Shown: positions 7,470-17,017, counted from the stretch's first letter. The stretch is DNA of 24,190 nt from an uncultured Synechococcus sp. (GCA_913050105.1 CAJWZN010000008.1:1-24190), one strand, 5' to 3'. Notes: generated from the sequence alone by a model not told the origin. Made by a program: numbers and translations.

Positions 7470-9545
7470 GTGGCTCGCGACTTCCCCCTGGAACGCGTCA
7501 GAAATATCGGTATTGCTGCACACATCGATGCCGGCAAAACCACCACAACTGAGCGCATCCTCTTTTATTCGGGTGTTGTTCACAAGATTGGTGAGGTGCA
7601 CGATGGCGCCGCCGTGACCGACTGGATGGCCCAGGAGCGTGAGCGGGGTATCACCATCACCGCTGCTGCCATCTCCACGGCATGGCAGGACCACCGGATC
7701 AACATTATTGATACTCCGGGCCACGTCGACTTCACCATCGAAGTTGAGCGCTCCATGCGTGTCCTTGATGGTGTGATCGCTGTTTTCTGCGCAGTTGGTG
7801 GTGTGCAACCCCAGTCTGAGACCGTCTGGCGTCAGGCCGATCGCTATTCCGTTCCAAGGATGGTGTTCGTCAACAAAATGGATCGCACAGGTGCCGACTT
7901 CCTCAAGGTGCATGGCCAGATCAAGGATCGCCTGAAAGCGAACGCCATTCCTATTCAGCTGCCGATCGGTGCGGAAGGCGAGCTCAGCGGAATCATCGAT
8001 CTCGTCTCCAACAAGGCTTACATCTATAAAAACGACCTCGGCACGGATATTGAAGAAGCTGCCGTGCCCGCAAACATGGCCGACGAGGTGGCCGAGTGGC
8101 GTGCAACCTTGATGGAGACCGTCGCAGAAACCGACGAAGCCCTGATTGAGAAATTCCTCGAATCCGGCGAACTGAGTATTGAGGAGCTGAAGAAAGGAAT
8201 CAGAGATGGTGTTCTCAAGCACGGTCTTGTACCGGTGCTCTGTGGCTCGGCTTTCAAAAACAAAGGTGTGCAGTTGGTGCTCGATGCCGTCATCGACTAC
8301 CTGCCTGCTCCAATCGACGTTCCACCCATCCAGGGAATCCTCCCTGATGGCACGGAAGCGGTTCGCCCCTCCGATGACAGCGCACCGTTCAGTGCTCTGG
8401 CGTTCAAGGTCATGGCTGACCCTTACGGAAAACTCACCTTCGTCCGGATGTACTCCGGAATTCTCGAGAAAGGCAGCTACGTTCTCAACTCGACGAAGGA
8501 CGAAAAAGAGCGCATCTCCCGTCTTGTCGTCCTCAAAGCTGACGACCGTGAGGAGGTGGATCAGCTCCGTGCTGGTGACCTAGGTGCCGTGCTCGGACTG
8601 AAGAACACCACCACTGGAGATACTCTCTGCTCCGCCACTGACTCAATCGTCCTTGAGACCCTGTTCATTCCAGAACCGGTGATCTCTGTCGCCGTTGAGC
8701 CCAAAACCAAGGGCGATATGGAAAAGCTGTCCAAGGCCTTGGTGTCGCTGGCTGAGGAAGATCCCACCTTCCGCGTCAATACCGATCAGGAAACCGGCCA
8801 AACCGTGATCGCCGGAATGGGCGAGCTCCACCTGGAAATCCTGGTGGACCGCATGCTGCGGGAATTCAAAGTGGAAGCCAACATTGGTGCGCCACAGGTC
8901 TCTTACCGCGAAACCATCCGCAGCTCCGCCGGCGGCGAGGGTAAGTTCTCACGCCAGACCGGTGGTAAGGGCCAATACGGCCATGTGGTGATCGAAATGG
9001 AACCAGGGGAACCTGGTACAGGTTTCGAATTCGTCAACAAAATCGTTGGTGGAATTGTTCCCAAGGAGTACATCAAGCCCGCAGAACAGGGCATGAAGGA
9101 AACTTGCGAATCCGGTGTGATCGCCGGTTTCCCACTGATCGACGTGAAGGTCACCATGACCGATGGCTCCTATCACGATGTGGACTCGTCGGAGATGGCC
9201 TTCAAGATCGCCGGATCCCTGGCCTTCAAAGACGGCGTCAAGAAGTGCAACCCTGTACTGCTTGAACCGATGATGAAGGTCGAGGTCGAGGTCCCCGAGG
9301 ATTTCCTTGGCTCGATCATCGGCGACCTGTCTTCCCGTCGAGGGCAGGTTGAGGGCCAGTCGGTTGACGACGGCACATCCAAGATTGCAGCCAAGGTTCC
9401 CCTGGCTGAGATGTTCGGATATGCCACCGAGCTCCGTTCCATGACCCAGGGTCGGGGCATCTTCTCGATGGAATTCGACAATTACGCCGAAGTTCCTCGC
9501 AATGTGGCCGAGGCCATCATCTCCAAGAATCAGGGCAATTCCTGA
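7470..9545 (+). CDS. fusA: Translation elongation factor G
   Basis: EF-G is the GTPase that drives ribosomal translocation and, with RRF, ribosome recycling. The 691-residue protein has the full family length. The G1 P-loop AHIDAGKTT starts near residue 17, the DTPGHVDF motif is at 81-88, and NKMDRTGADF is at 135-144. Domains II-V follow, including GGKGQYGHV and the C-terminal RGQVEGQ segment. The start is GTG at 7470, preceded by CCGGAG (7457-7462) at suitable spacing, giving MARDFPLERVRNIGI. Cys107 (IAVFCAVGG) and Cys258 (VPVLCGSAFKNKG) are present. Equivalent cysteines are reported to make Synechocystis EF-G sensitive to oxidation, linking translation to redox state. It is the third gene of the str operon. 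Confidence 0.98.
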   Translation: MARDFPLERVRNIGIAAHIDAGKTTTTERILFYSGVVHKIGEVHDGAAVTDWMAQERERGITITAAAISTAWQDHRINIIDTPGHVDFTIEVERSMRVLDGVIAVFCAVGGVQPQSETVWRQADRYSVPRMVFVNKMDRTGADFLKVHGQIKDRLKANAIPIQLPIGAEGELSGIIDLVSNKAYIYKNDLGTDIEEAAVPANMADEVAEWRATLMETVAETDEALIEKFLESGELSIEELKKGIRDGVLKHGLVPVLCGSAFKNKGVQLVLDAVIDYLPAPIDVPPIQGILPDGTEAVRPSDDSAPFSALAFKVMADPYGKLTFVRMYSGILEKGSYVLNSTKDEKERISRLVVLKADDREEVDQLRAGDLGAVLGLKNTTTGDTLCSATDSIVLETLFIPEPVISVAVEPKTKGDMEKLSKALVSLAEEDPTFRVNTDQETGQTVIAGMGELHLEILVDRMLREFKVEANIGAPQVSYRETIRSSAGGEGKFSRQTGGKGQYGHVVIEMEPGEPGTGFEFVNKIVGGIVPKEYIKPAEQGMKETCESGVIAGFPLIDVKVTMTDGSYHDVDSSEMAFKIAGSLAFKDGVKKCNPVLLEPMMKVEVEVPEDFLGSIIGDLSSRRGQVEGQSVDDGTSKIAAKVPLAEMFGYATELRSMTQGRGIFSMEFDNYAEVPRNVAEAIISKNQGNS

Positions 9546-9589
9546 TCTCTACACTCCTCCCAATCCAACCCCCGATTCTTTAAAAACCC

Positions 9590-10789
<1,200 letters not shown>

Positions 10790-10815
10790 TCACTCTGAGC
10801 TGACTGCACGATCGA

Positions 10816-10846
10816 GGGGATGTTGAGGCCTGGGCCTCCCATCCCC
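10816..10846 (+). terminator. Terminator- or attenuator-like hairpin between tuf and rpsJ
   Basis: GGGGATG (10816-10822) pairs with CATCCCC (10840-10846), and GAGGCC (10825-10830) with GGCCTC (10833-10838), separated only by small bulges. This gives about 13 pairs in 31 bases. The following bases (TACATTTGATTTG) are only moderately T-rich, so termination may be partial, or the element may mark a processing site between the very highly expressed tuf and rpsJ. Confidence 0.5.
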
Positions 10847-10914
10847 TACATTTGATTTGAACCTCGACAACTGAATCCAGGTCGCCACCAGCGCATCCTG
10901 TACCCCGATTTCTT

Positions 10915-11235
10915 ATGTCCACTGCCATCGCTCAGCAGAAGATCCGCATCCGCCTGAAGGCGTTTGACCGCCGCATGCTGGATCTTTCCTGCGACAAGAT
11001 TATTGATACCGCCGACCAGACCGCTGCTACAGCGATCGGGCCGATTCCTCTTCCCACCAAGCGCAAAATTTATTGCGTGCTGCGTTCCCCCCACGTGGAC
11101 AAGGACTCACGGGAACACTTCGAGACCCGCACCCACCGTCGGATCATCGACATCTACAGCCCTTCCGCCAAGACGATCGATGCGCTGATGAAGCTCGATC
11201 TCCCCAGTGGTGTGGACATCGAAGTCAAGCTCTGA
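10915..11235 (+). CDS. rpsJ: 30S ribosomal protein S10
   Basis: S10 is a small-subunit head protein; in E. coli it also works as NusE in transcription antitermination. The protein is 106 residues, starting MSTAIAQQKIRIRLKAFD and ending LPSGVDIEVKL. It contains the family signature GPIPLPTKRKIYCVLRSPHVDKDSREHFETRTHRR (seen at about residues 42-76). It follows tuf by 125 bp. rpsJ directly downstream of tuf, instead of heading an S10 operon, is the usual cyanobacterial arrangement. The hairpin in the gap suggests rpsJ may be transcribed partly on its own. Confidence 0.98.
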   Translation: MSTAIAQQKIRIRLKAFDRRMLDLSCDKIIDTADQTAATAIGPIPLPTKRKIYCVLRSPHVDKDSREHFETRTHRRIIDIYSPSAKTIDALMKLDLPSGVDIEVKL

Positions 11236-11270
11236 TCCCTTCGCTCCTTAAGCTCGCTTCCTAGGATCAG
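11232..11270 (+). other. Inverted repeat after rpsJ
   Basis: CTGATCC (11232-11238), covering the rpsJ stop codon, is the exact reverse complement of GGATCAG (11264-11270), with a 25-base loop. There is no T-run, so this is a weak terminator candidate at best. It fills most of the 56-bp gap before the next gene. Confidence 0.25.
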
Positions 11271-11291
11271 TCCACACTATTCACGGCGTCC

Positions 11292-11942
11292 GTGTCCGAT
11301 TTTTCCGTCAGGGAACTTCCCCTGTTCCCCCTGCCGGACGTCGTGCTTTTCCCGCAGCAACTTCTGCCGCTGCACATTTTTGAATCCCGCTACCGGATGT
11401 TGCTCCAGTCGGTTCTCGAGACCGACAAACGTTTTGGAATCGTCCGAATCAATCCAGACAACGGTCAAATGGCCGAAATCGGATGTTGTGCGGAGGTGTT
11501 GCAGCACCAGACCACTGAAGACGGCCGCAGCTACATCGTCAGCCTTGGTCAACAACGTTTCCGTGTGCTCAACATCACCCGGGAAGCACCGTTCCGCAGT
11601 GCGATGGTGAGCTGGATGGAAGATGACAACATCGAAGATCTCAGCGATTTACACGGCCTGAGTGACAGCGTGGGATCGGCTTTGAAGGACGTTTTCTCGC
11701 TCACTGCCAAATTGCAAAATCGTGAGCTGGAAGTTCCGGACGACATTCCCGATCTCCCTCGCGAACTTTCCTTTTGGATCGGTGCACACCTCGACAATCG
11801 CGCCGCGGCCGAACAACAGGCACTACTGGAGCTGACTGACACCCGCCAACGGCTGGAACGCCAGTTCGAGATGCTGGATCACACTCGTCGTCAGCTTGCG
11901 GCTCGCACCGTGCTGATGGATCTCAAGGAGGAGGACGTCTGA
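11292..11942 (+). CDS. Stand-alone Lon N-terminal (substrate-binding) domain protein
   Basis: This 216-residue protein consists essentially of the Lon peptidase N-terminal domain. The start VRELPLFPLPDVVLFPQQLLP, then LHIFESRYR, is the characteristic beginning of that fold. There is no AAA+ ATPase or Ser-Lys protease part, so it is not a Lon protease. Such short proteins are common in cyanobacteria and plants; they are presumed to bind proteins or act as adaptors, but the specific role is not established. The C-terminal third (about 160-216) is helical and charged, with a likely coiled segment around ALLELTDTRQRLERQFEML. The start is GTG at 11292, supported by the fit of the N-terminus; no Shine-Dalgarno is visible. 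Its TGA overlaps the ATG of the next gene (TGATG), which suggests coupled translation. Confidence 0.9.
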   Translation: MSDFSVRELPLFPLPDVVLFPQQLLPLHIFESRYRMLLQSVLETDKRFGIVRINPDNGQMAEIGCCAEVLQHQTTEDGRSYIVSLGQQRFRVLNITREAPFRSAMVSWMEDDNIEDLSDLHGLSDSVGSALKDVFSLTAKLQNRELEVPDDIPDLPRELSFWIGAHLDNRAAAEQQALLELTDTRQRLERQFEMLDHTRRQLAARTVLMDLKEEDV

Positions 11943-12871
11943 TGTTGGCAGGTTTGTTATTGATCTCCGGGGCGGCTGCTGCAACAGCCCTACTCATCTG
12001 GATCAGGCAGGAACGTCGTTATGAGTCATCCGAAACGGTGGCTGCGGCCTATGACGCCTGGACGGATGATCGCCTTCTGGAGCGGCTTTGGGGAGAGCAT
12101 GTGCACCTCGGCCATTACGGGGAGCCGACGCGACCAACGGACTTCCGTGAGGCCAAAGAGGCCTTCGTTCATCAACTGGTGCGCTGGAGCGGACTGGACC
12201 AACTGCCCACCGGGAGCCGTGTGCTGGACGTGGGCTGCGGCATCGGTGGCAGCGCACGCATTTTGGCCCGTGACTACGGTTTCGATGTACTGGGTGTGAG
12301 CATCAGCCCCGCACAGATTCGCCGGGCCACCGAACTCACACCAGACGGCCTCAGCTGTCGCTTCGCGGTCATGGATGCCCTGGATCTGCAGCTCAGTGAT
12401 CAACAGTTCGATGCGGTGTGGACCGTCGAAGCCGGTCCACACATGCCCGACAAACAGCGCTTTGCTGATGAATTGCTGCGAGTGCTACGTCCAGGGGGCT
12501 GTCTGGCGGTAGCGGACTGGAACCGTCGGGATCCTGTTGACGGTGCAATGAATGGACAGGAGCGCTGGGTGATGCGGCAGCTCCTTCATCAGTGGGCTCA
12601 CCCGGAATTCGCCAGCATCCGAGGCTTTGCGGCGAATCTTGAAGCCAGCCCCCATTCCAGAGGAAGCATCAGCACTGGCGACTGGAGCGTGGCAACACTT
12701 CCCTCCTGGATCGATTCGATCGTGGAAGGCGTCAGGCGCCCTAGGGCAGTTCTTGGTCTTGGCCCCAAAGCGGTTCTCCAGGGTCTCCGTGAAACCCCAA
12801 CCCTCCTTCTGATGCACTGGGCCTTCGCGACAGGCTTAATGCAGTTCGGTGTGTTCCGCTTCAGCCGCTGA
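11942..12871 (+). CDS. MPBQ/MSBQ-type methyltransferase (plastoquinone/tocopherol pathway)
   Basis: This is a 309-residue SAM-dependent methyltransferase. From memory it closely resembles Synechocystis Sll0418, the 2-methyl-6-phytyl-1,4-benzoquinone methyltransferase that methylates prenylated benzoquinones on the way to plastoquinone and tocopherol. A hydrophobic segment (residues 1-22) would anchor it in the membrane, where its lipid substrates are. Then come AYDAWTDDRLLERLWGEHVHLGHYG, the SAM-binding motif VLDVGCGIGGSARIL (from about 94), a GVSISPAQI segment, VWTVEAGPHMPDK, and LRVLRPGGCLAVADWN. The last 60 residues (WSVATLPSWID... PTLLLMHWAFATGLMQFG) also fit this group rather than gamma-tocopherol methyltransferase. 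The enzyme class is confident; the exact substrate is inferred. Its 3' end overlaps pheA on the other strand by 11 bp. Confidence 0.85.
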   Translation: MLAGLLLISGAAAATALLIWIRQERRYESSETVAAAYDAWTDDRLLERLWGEHVHLGHYGEPTRPTDFREAKEAFVHQLVRWSGLDQLPTGSRVLDVGCGIGGSARILARDYGFDVLGVSISPAQIRRATELTPDGLSCRFAVMDALDLQLSDQQFDAVWTVEAGPHMPDKQRFADELLRVLRPGGCLAVADWNRRDPVDGAMNGQERWVMRQLLHQWAHPEFASIRGFAANLEASPHSRGSISTGDWSVATLPSWIDSIVEGVRRPRAVLGLGPKAVLQGLRETPTLLLMHWAFATGLMQFGVFRFSR

Positions 12872-13706
12872 AGATTCCACCACTGGGATAAGCGCCGAAA
12901 TTGGCCAGATGTTCGCAGAGAGGAGTCAATGCCACCACCAGCAGCTCGAGAGCCTGCGGTTGATCGGATGGAAGTTCCACATCCACAAAAAACAGGTACT
13001 CACCTAATTCCCGTTTAGAGGGCCGAGACTCAATCCGACTCATGTTGAGCCCTTGTTCAGCAATGCATGCCAGAGCCTCCTGCAATGCACCGGGAGCATT
13101 GCGATGCAGTGAAAAAGCAAGACTGGCGATATCCCCATGTTGACGACGCTCCCCTCGCTGCATCAACAGAAAGCGGGTGCAGTTACCGGAGACATCATTC
13201 ACCGGGTAAGCCAGTTCCTCAAGACCATGCTCCTGCATCGCCTGGCGTGAGGCGATCGCAGCCCGGAAGCGACTACCCACCACCATGCGTGCGGCCTCGG
13301 CCGTGGAGGATGTCGGCAGCTGGAGCGCCTGAGGCAGATGCTCCGCAAGCCAACCGGCACACTGCGCCAAAGCCTGGGGATGGGACAACACTTCTGTGAC
13401 ATCCCCCAGAGCTCCGGCACTACCAAGGAGTGCATGCCGGATCGGGAGCACCAAGGCCCTGCGAATGCAGAGATCCGGGTGTGCCCAGAGAGCATCGAGG
13501 GTTGCCGTCACACCTCCTTCAACAGAGTTTTCCACCGGAACCACAGCCGCGGAGCAATCGCCTTCGGCCAATCTCTCCACCACAGCACGAAGGCCTGCAC
13601 AAGGAACCAACTCCACTTCGGTCCAGGCCTCCTGCTCCACCAAAACAAGGGTCGCCTGCTCGCCATAGGTCCCTGCTGGGCCGAGATGGGCGATGCGGGT
13701 GGGCAT
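12861..13706 (-). CDS. pheA: Prephenate dehydratase
   Basis: The enzyme converts prephenate to phenylpyruvate with loss of water and CO2, committing chorismate to phenylalanine. The catalytic domain (about residues 1-180) begins RIAHLGPAGTYGEQAT and holds VPVENSVEGGVTATLDAL and the TRF motif in NCTRFLLM, needed for activity in the family. The C-terminal ACT domain contains ESRPSKRELGEYLFFVD, the phenylalanine-binding segment, so feedback inhibition by phenylalanine is expected. There is no chorismate mutase domain. The start is uncertain: a GTG at 13724 and ATGs at 13715 and 13706 are in frame. I prefer 13706 because MPTRIAHLGPAG matches the normal N-terminus. It lies on the same strand as rne-rnhB but is separated from them by a plus-strand gene. 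Confidence 0.95.
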   Translation of the reverse strand: MPTRIAHLGPAGTYGEQATLVLVEQEAWTEVELVPCAGLRAVVERLAEGDCSAAVVPVENSVEGGVTATLDALWAHPDLCIRRALVLPIRHALLGSAGALGDVTEVLSHPQALAQCAGWLAEHLPQALQLPTSSTAEAARMVVGSRFRAAIASRQAMQEHGLEELAYPVNDVSGNCTRFLLMQRGERRQHGDIASLAFSLHRNAPGALQEALACIAEQGLNMSRIESRPSKRELGEYLFFVDVELPSDQPQALELLVVALTPLCEHLANFGAYPSGGIFSG

Positions 13707-13756
13707 CAAAGGCATTTGGGGCACTGGATAGGATCATGCCGTGTCGGGAGATGGTC

Positions 13757-14332
13757 ATGCCTCTGGCCTTCAGTGCCGGTCAGCGCCTCGATCTCCCTGT
13801 TGATCGCAACCAACAGCATTTGGCGGCTTATCTCCAACAGGAGGAACGTGTTGTCGCTGCTCTGCTGGATGCCCGCCAGCTCACAAAACTGGGTCCCGGC
13901 ACCTACCGCTACACCGTGACCAGCCTTCAGGTGTTTCAACTGCAGGTGAAACCTGTGGTGTCTCTTCAGGTCCATTCCGACAAGGGTTCGTTGCACATGC
14001 GAGCACTCGACTGTGAACTCGAAGGACTCGGCGTCGTTCAGGATTTCAGCCTCACCCTGGATGCCACCCTCGTCTGCGACGCCCATGGCCTGAGCGGTGA
14101 CGCACTGCTGGACGTTCAGGTCAGCCAACCCCCGCTGCTCAAGTTGATTCCTCGCAAGGCTTTGGAAAAAACCGGGGAATCGATTCTGGGAGGCATTCTT
14201 CTGGGGATCAAAACCCGCGTCGGACAGCAGCTGATGACGGACTTCCGGGCCTGGGTCAGAACTACAAAACCAACAGTGTTATCCCAGGATGCGTCTGAGG
14301 AATGTCCGACGGTGAAGAACCGTCGGACCTGA
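13757..14332 (+). CDS. DUF1997 family protein
   Basis: This protein of about 191 residues resembles the DUF1997 family, found in cyanobacteria and plant plastids and without an established function. Matching segments are RLDLPVDRNQQHLAAYLQQ near the N-terminus, LGPGTYRYTVTSLQVFQLQVKPVVSLQV in the middle, and ILGGILLGIKTRVGQQLMTDFRAW near the end. I see no signal peptide or membrane segment, and the alternating hydrophobic strands suggest a beta-rich fold. Candidate ATGs in frame are 13736, 13751 and 13757. The last has GGGAG (13745-13749) at good spacing, so I use it. The gene is divergent from pheA, and its last 54 bp are antisense to the end of rnhB. It could bind a lipid or pigment-type ligand, but that is speculation. 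Confidence 0.8.
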   Translation: MPLAFSAGQRLDLPVDRNQQHLAAYLQQEERVVAALLDARQLTKLGPGTYRYTVTSLQVFQLQVKPVVSLQVHSDKGSLHMRALDCELEGLGVVQDFSLTLDATLVCDAHGLSGDALLDVQVSQPPLLKLIPRKALEKTGESILGGILLGIKTRVGQQLMTDFRAWVRTTKPTVLSQDASEECPTVKNRRT

Positions 14333-14842
14333 CGACAACAAAGCAGCACGATGCTGCTGGGTGCCGTAACCCACATGCCGCTCCAGGCCGTAGCCAGGAA
14401 ACCTCACCGCCAATCGTCGAATCAGCGCATCACGACTCTCCTTGGCAAGAACACTGGCCGCGGCAATCGCTGGAGACAGGGAATCACCACCCACTACGGT
14501 TTGCTGCGCGCCGAACCAAAGACGCAACGGCAGGTTGCCATCCACCAAGATCTGTTCAGGCACCCTGGGAAGCTTTTGCAGCGCGCGCAGCATCGCCAGC
14601 TCGGTTGCAGCCCGAATACCCAGAGCATCAATTTCACGGGCTGATGCCTGGCCAAGACCTCTGGCCGCAACGTCTCGCTCGATCAGCGGGACCAAGACTG
14701 CGCGGCGGCGAGCACTGAGCTTTTTGCTGTCGGTCAATCCGGCGTTCAGCAGCGATGCAGCGGACGCCCGATCAAGAGCCACAGCCGCGGCAAAAACAGG
14801 ACCAAACAAACACCCACGGCCAACCTCATCCACCCCTGCCAC
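14279..14842 (-). CDS. rnhB: Ribonuclease HII
   Basis: RNase HII cuts the RNA strand of RNA-DNA hybrids and removes single ribonucleotides misincorporated in DNA. The signature AGVDEVGRGCLFGPV at the N-terminus gives Asp5 and Glu6 of the catalytic DEDD set. Further motifs are LTDSKKLSARRR, ILVDGNLPL with another acidic ligand, and GGDSLSPAIAAASVLAKESRD. The end (ERHVGYGTQQHRAAL... HRRTFL) is typical, so the protein is complete at 187 residues. The start is GTG at 14842. No ATG is in frame before the upstream stop, although an ATT near 14866 could give a slightly longer N-terminus. The gene lies 26 bp downstream of rne on the same strand, a neighbour pair common in cyanobacteria, and probably shares its transcript. 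Confidence 0.94.
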   Translation of the reverse strand: MAGVDEVGRGCLFGPVFAAAVALDRASAASLLNAGLTDSKKLSARRRAVLVPLIERDVAARGLGQASAREIDALGIRAATELAMLRALQKLPRVPEQILVDGNLPLRLWFGAQQTVVGGDSLSPAIAAASVLAKESRDALIRRLAVRFPGYGLERHVGYGTQQHRAALLSSGPTVLHRRTFLRRILG

Positions 14843-14868
14843 TCCGGGATGACAGGGCAGTGGCGCAA

Positions 14869-16854
14869 TCAGGACGACTCAGCGGTGGAACGGCGGCGAC
14901 GACGACGACGCGGCTCTTCCTCCTCCTGCGATGCGGTTGCAGTGGTTTCGGCCGTGACCGAAGGCTCAATACTCACCATTGCCTCGGTGGGGGACGGCTC
15001 CGGCTGAACGGACTCAAGGGGAGTGATTTCCACCATCAGTGGGGCGACATCAACTGGGACAACATCCACTGGGGAGACGTCAACCGGGGCGATTACCCTC
15101 ACAGGATCAACAGACGTTGAAGCCGGTAGTGAGATGGGAGGAGCCGTCTCCCCAGCGACCGTTCCTCGACCATTTCCTCGGCCTCCTCGGGCACCACGGC
15201 GGCGGCGGCGACCAGATGACGCAGCCATTTGCTGCCGCGCCTCCTCCAGCACAGCGTCGGCATCTTCCCCAGGTCGCACCACCCGGACGAGCAGATTGTC
15301 GGAAACCGGCGACTCGTCCAGCAGCAGAACGGGATTCAAACCAAGTGTGCTGAAGACCTCCTCTTGCTCAGGAGTCATCGGAACCGCCACGAACTCTGGA
15401 TCCTGACGACGCGAGATCACGGGTTCCTGAGCCTCCTGCGAGGACACGACAGGAGCTTCGCTTGAGGTTGACTCCGTCAGAACTGGAGTGCTGTCCTGTG
15501 TCAGGCGCCCGCGGCCACCGCGACGGCGACGACCATTTGCGTTGCCGGCTTCGATCGGTGAGGTCACCTCAGCCCGAGCGGAAGCTGCAGAACGCACAAG
15601 ACCCGTGGCCGTTGCGAGCGGCTGCAAGAGATCCTTGCCTGGCAGCACAGCGACATGGCCAAGACCGCCACAGCTTGGGCAGGCTCGCCCAAACAATTCG
15701 TAGATATTTTGCCCCTGACGTTTGCGGGTGAGCTCCACCAGCCCGAGCTCTGTGAGCTGGGCGATCTGTGGACGGGCGGCATCGTCGCGAACCGCAGTTG
15801 TGAAGTGCTCCAGCAACTGAAGCTGATCACGCCGGGAATCCATATCGATGAAATCGATGATGATCACGCCGCCGATGTTGCGCAGCTTGAGCTGACGCGC
15901 AATTTCAATCGCCGCCTCACAGTTCGTCCAAAGCACCGTTTCACGGGCGTTGGCAGAACGTGTGAACGAACCGGAGTTCACATCGATCACCGTCAGGGCT
16001 TCGGTGGGCTCGATGATGACGTAACCACCCGAAGGCAGATCCACTCGCGGCTTGAGCGCATCACGGATCGCTGCATTGACCTTGTAATGCTCCAGCAGCT
16101 CCAAGGATTCGCTGTGGGCCTCAACCTGGACAGTGCTCGCATCAGCACCCAGGAAACTGGTCACCCGCCCCACAGCGCTGGGGTCATCAACAACGACGCG
16201 AGCCAGATCTGGCCCCATGTGATCCCGGAGGATGCGGTGGATGAAGTCCTCATCACGATTGAGCAGCACCGGTGGAGATGCGCTCTCTGCAGCCTGCTGG
16301 ATTCCCTCCCACTGGCGCAGCAAAGCCTCGAGATCCTCGATCAGCAGCTCTTCGCTGATGCCATCGGCCTCGGTGCGGATCAGCAGGCCGGCACCGGGCG
16401 GCTTGATCAGCACTCCGAGGGCCCGCAGGCGGTTGCGCTCGGAATCAGCACTGATCCTGCGCGAAATGTTCACCCCCTGGCCATGGGGCTGAAGCACGAG
16501 GTAGCGACCAGGCAAAGCCAGGTTTCCAGTGAGGCGCGGACCTTTGGTGCCGGTCGGCTCCTTCATCACCTGGACCAGAACCTTCTGGCGTGGCTCCAAC
16601 AACTCGGTGATGCCTGCGGAACCTTTTTTCAGCCGCAGCGGACCGAGATCGGTGACATGAATGAACCCGTTCTTTTCGCTCTCACCGATGTTGACGAAAG
16701 CAGCATCGATCCCTGGCAGAACATTCTCCACCGTGCCGAGATAGACATCACCAATCTGGTAACGACCTTGGGCGACGATGAGCTCGTCGACCCGTTCATC
16801 GGACAGCACTGCTGCAATGCGCAGCTGCTCCGCGATGACAATGTGTTGGGGCAT
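14869..16854 (-). CDS. rne: Ribonuclease E (cyanobacterial RNase E/G family)
   Basis: This endonuclease starts mRNA decay and processes rRNA precursors, cutting single-stranded AU-rich RNA with a 5'-monophosphate preference. Of 661 residues, the first 400 are the catalytic core: an S1 RNA-binding domain around 35-125 (GRYQIGDVYLGTVENVLPGIDAAFVNIG), the metal-binding aspartates in VIDVNSG (Asp291) and IIDFIDM (Asp334), and the zinc-link cysteines C392-x2-C395 (ACPSCGG). The remaining 260 residues are low complexity, with basic blocks (GRRRRGGRGRL, GRRRRRGARGGRG) and a PVDV repeat. The tail EEEEPRRRRRRRSTAESS resembles the cyanobacterial arginine-rich peptide reported to bind polynucleotide phosphorylase. 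I chose ATG 16854 over an in-frame GTG at 16875 because MPQHIVIAEQLRIA is the family N-terminus. A structured leader of over 200 bases precedes it. Confidence 0.96.
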   Translation of the reverse strand: MPQHIVIAEQLRIAAVLSDERVDELIVAQGRYQIGDVYLGTVENVLPGIDAAFVNIGESEKNGFIHVTDLGPLRLKKGSAGITELLEPRQKVLVQVMKEPTGTKGPRLTGNLALPGRYLVLQPHGQGVNISRRISADSERNRLRALGVLIKPPGAGLLIRTEADGISEELLIEDLEALLRQWEGIQQAAESASPPVLLNRDEDFIHRILRDHMGPDLARVVVDDPSAVGRVTSFLGADASTVQVEAHSESLELLEHYKVNAAIRDALKPRVDLPSGGYVIIEPTEALTVIDVNSGSFTRSANARETVLWTNCEAAIEIARQLKLRNIGGVIIIDFIDMDSRRDQLQLLEHFTTAVRDDAARPQIAQLTELGLVELTRKRQGQNIYELFGRACPSCGGLGHVAVLPGKDLLQPLATATGLVRSAASARAEVTSPIEAGNANGRRRRGGRGRLTQDSTPVLTESTSSEAPVVSSQEAQEPVISRRQDPEFVAVPMTPEQEEVFSTLGLNPVLLLDESPVSDNLLVRVVRPGEDADAVLEEARQQMAASSGRRRRRGARGGRGNGRGTVAGETAPPISLPASTSVDPVRVIAPVDVSPVDVVPVDVAPLMVEITPLESVQPEPSPTEAMVSIEPSVTAETTATASQEEEEPRRRRRRRSTAESS

Positions 16855-16956
16855 AAAAGTGGACGAAGCCCACACGGGACTCAGATCCCATCAGCAACCA
16901 TCCGGTGCGCTGCAGGGGGTGACGATGAAGCAGGGCCTAGGTGGCCGAAATAGTGC

Positions 16957-17017
16957 GGAGTTGAAACTCCTCTGATTTGAGCTCGTGGATCAGGTTCCGG
17001 GCGAACCACCACACGAG
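16957..17017 (-). promoter_or_regulatory. Structured leader region upstream of rne
   Basis: The 242-bp gap between rne and the upstream gene holds several hairpins. The best has an outer helix CTCGTG (16982-16987) with CACGAG (17012-17017) and an inner helix GGTTC (16993-16997) with GAACC (17003-17007), closed by a five-base loop. A second hairpin, GGAGT-TGAA-ACTCC (plus-strand bases, 16957-16970), lies between it and rne. RNase E genes in other bacteria, and reportedly cyanobacteria, are controlled by RNase E cleavage in a long leader. This region is a candidate for that; it is not matched to a known motif. Confidence 0.4.

Noticed and set aside
7443..8222. 259-codon minus-strand open frame antisense to fusA
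   Set aside because: No known motif; it overlaps the conserved GTPase domain of EF-G on the plus strand.
13252..13259. HIP1 palindrome GCGATCGC
   Set aside because: I noticed only this copy, inside pheA; there is no sign of the overrepresentation seen in many freshwater cyanobacteria.
14890..14915. Low-complexity CGACGACGA run that looks like a DNA repeat
   Set aside because: It encodes the arginine block at the C-terminus of RNase E and needs no other explanation.
15655..16953. 432-codon plus-strand open frame lying antisense to rne
   Set aside because: It mirrors the rne codons in a GC-rich sequence, has no recognisable domain and starts within the tail-coding region; rne on the other strand carries all family motifs.
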